Source: an uncultured Faecalibacterium sp.
GTDB taxonomy: Bacteria > Bacillota > Clostridia > Oscillospirales > Ruminococcaceae
Length of the DNA stretch: 64,000 nucleotides
NCBI GenBank assembly: GCA_937880095.1
Contig: CALFLK010000007.1
Location: 1 to 64,000 of the forward strand
Direction of reading: 5' to 3'
The notes beneath the pieces were generated by a model. It was not told the DNA's origin and ran no database searches. It saw nothing but the letters and a program-made list of their open reading frames with translations. Below, piece after piece: positions 62,985-64,000 of the stretch. Positions within the stretch are counted from its first letter, which is position 1. Each line of letters begins with the position of its first letter. A program made the translations under genes and the position numbers.

Positions 62985-63523
62985 AAGATTTGCTGTGAAG
63001 CTGAACGAATGGATTCCCATTCGACAGGAGCAGTATGATGCTCCATCGATGCACCCCAATACATACGCGGTCCACCGTTGTCTGCTGGAAAATCACATTC
63101 TGTCCCAGTTTGACAAATAGGAATTGAACAAGGTGACGAATGGGCCTATCCACCGATTTTACACAATGACAGAACACCTGAAACCATCATACAAATCAAC
63201 CGCTTTCCGATGTGACCATGCAGCGCATCATGTCACTTCTGAGGAAGATACTACGGAAAACCGTGGCAGATGGCTGGTTGGAAACAGGACTCCAATGGCA
63301 GACTGAAGTTTTCACGAAACAATGCAGTCAAAATGGAAATCCGACCTACACAAGAGGTGGCAGACTATCTGGATGTGCCGGGCAGCTTAGCTACGATGCT
63401 ATGTTCACGCTGGACACTTACACCTATCTATCCGACCAAATGCAGACGTCCGCTGCCCAGCGAATGCAGAGCGTGATGGATGCCAGCCCTGCCGGGCGAA
63501 CAACCAGACCCACCGTAGAATAA
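62985..63523 (+). pseudogene. Remnant of a tyrosine recombinase (integrase)
   Basis: N-terminal core-binding fragment: RQEQYDAPSMHPNTYAVHRC and LLENHILSQF, interrupted by TAG (63118-63120), then LNKVTNGPIHRFYTM in the same frame. A shift to another frame near 63200 gives RKILRKTVADGWLETGLQ. The C-terminal end FTLDTYTYLSDQMQTSAAQR corresponds to the catalytic Tyr region of Tn916-like integrases. The middle, with R-H-R, is missing. A hairpin AATAACC/GGTTATT (63519-63539) lies at its end. The 250 bases before it (62734-62984) hold no recognisable gene, only a short minus ORF. Confidence 0.7.
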
Positions 63524-63579
63524 CCGCTGTAAGGTTATTGAACTCAAGAAGGCTGTGAAACGCCTAAGATGAAAACAAG

Positions 63580-63602
63580 AGCCGGAGCATTACGCTCCGG
63601 CT
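63580..63602. terminator. Bidirectional terminator
   Basis: 9-bp GC-rich stem AGCCGGAGC (63580-63588) with GCTCCGGCT (63594-63602), flanked by A/T-rich arms. It probably ends the minus-strand kinase gene at 63702. Confidence 0.75.
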
Positions 63603-63701
63603 CCTGTTTATTTTCTGAAAGTCCAAGAATGTAAGATTGTGCTACTGGAATCAAAGACCCAAGACATTCCAGCGAAATCATCCGATTACCATTCTTGTCG
63701 G

Positions 63702-64000
63702 CTAGTTCTGCTTGAATTTCATAACCACAACACCGCCGTTCGCACTATTGCTCAGCAGAATTTGACCATTATGATTTTTGATAACCTGAGATGCAAACCA
63801 CAGCCCCAGACCGTTATGCCCAGTAGATGCTCTTGCACTGTCACCACGCCACAGGCGTTCAGTTGCGTGAAGAATTGCAGCCTTGCTGAAACCGGGACCC
63901 TCGTCATGTACAATAATCTGCCAGCCGTCTTCGAGCATGGAGCCTTCTACGGTAACAGTTCCGTCTTTCGGGGTGTATTCAATAGCATTCTGCACCACAT
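63702..64000 (-). CDS. Sensor histidine kinase, C-terminal part (cut by window end)
   Basis: HATPase_c domain: N-box VVQNAIEYTP, G1-box HDEGPGFSKAA and G2-box HNGLGLWFASQVI, then MKFKQN and stop. The start lies outside the window. Similar to WalK/PhoR-type kinases. Not related in sequence to the AgrC-like kinases above. Confidence 0.88.
   Translation of the reverse strand, partial: VVQNAIEYTPKDGTVTVEGSMLEDGWQIIVHDEGPGFSKAAILHATERLWRGDSARASTGHNGLGLWFASQVIKNHNGQILLSNSANGGVVVMKFKQN

Noticed and set aside
62872..63120. Plus-strand ORF as an independent gene
   Set aside because: Its second half reads as the core-binding domain of an integrase that continues past the stop, so it is part of the degraded integrase; the first half has no support.
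1..64000. CRISPR array or complete insertion sequence
   Set aside because: No set of regularly spaced direct repeats and no transposase with terminal repeats was seen anywhere in the window; the only mobile trace is the integrase remnant.

Overview
The window looks like the chromosome of a gut-type Clostridia species (class Clostridia, probably Oscillospirales; a Butyricicoccus/Faecalibacterium-like background is an inference). The pointers are Firmicutes-type ribosome binding sites and sigma-A promoters, ECF vitamin transporters, an FMN and a TPP riboswitch, a DUF951-prfA-Sua5-coaE housekeeping block, a 2-hydroxyacyl-CoA dehydratase activase pair, and a large secreted sialidase with a wall-anchor-like tail. 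Most genes have a mixed G+C composition; the stretch from about 50.4 to 62.7 kb is visibly more AT-rich.

Layout. 0-6 kb: tRNA-Ala, an activase-like ATPase split over two overlapping genes, and an NdpA-like nucleoid protein. 6-8.5 kb: a self-contained XRE/DUF6442 operon with operator-like repeats, DUF4364 and a double-S1 protein. 8.6-13.6 kb: core block DUF951, prfA, Sua5, coaE, lytic transglycosylase, M18 aminopeptidase. 13.7-18 kb: a lipoprotein made of two tandem repeats, a TetR regulator and a GH3 glycosidase. 18-22.4 kb: a metal-chelate (FecBCD-like) ABC operon carrying a methyltransferase and a DUF2871 membrane protein, behind a leader with an intrinsic terminator. 22.5-24.4 kb: a Na/Pi cotransporter behind a second structured leader. 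24.4-26.6 kb: an operon of ferredoxin, NapH-like Fe-S membrane protein, ArsR regulator, a second DUF2871 protein and a VOC protein. 26.7-28.8 kb: Y-family polymerase plus YolD. 29-38 kb: an ECF module (T protein plus an A-A-S fusion) and a TPP-riboswitch thiamine-salvage operon thiW-thiM-thiE-HAD-thiD-thiT-tenA. 38.7-45.9 kb: an operon with M20 hydrolase, BMP lipoprotein, nucleoside-type ABC transporter and adenosine deaminase. 46-50.3 kb: sialidase. 50.5-53.4 kb: SDR, DUF4298, FMN riboswitch, ribU and a flavin-split-barrel protein.

The accessory end (53.6-63.6 kb) is the most unusual part. A compact operon transcribed leftward encodes a coiled-coil protein, a HerA/DUF87-type ATPase with an unrecognised 350-residue N-terminal region, a tiny ORF, a 571-residue protein I cannot assign, and a Sel1-repeat protein. 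Divergent from it is a LytTR response regulator with two AgrC-like sensor kinases, the second of them broken. Beyond these lies a decayed tyrosine integrase. I consider the HerA cassette the best candidate for an undescribed system; its function (defence, secretion or other) is not readable from sequence alone.

How the parts work together: the thiamine cluster salvages thiazole, HMP and thiamine, with an ECF engine next door that could energise ThiW and ThiT. The nucleoside operon imports nucleosides and deaminates adenosine. Sialidase and GH3 point to use of host or dietary glycans. Two loci pair DUF2871 with Fe-S or metal functions.
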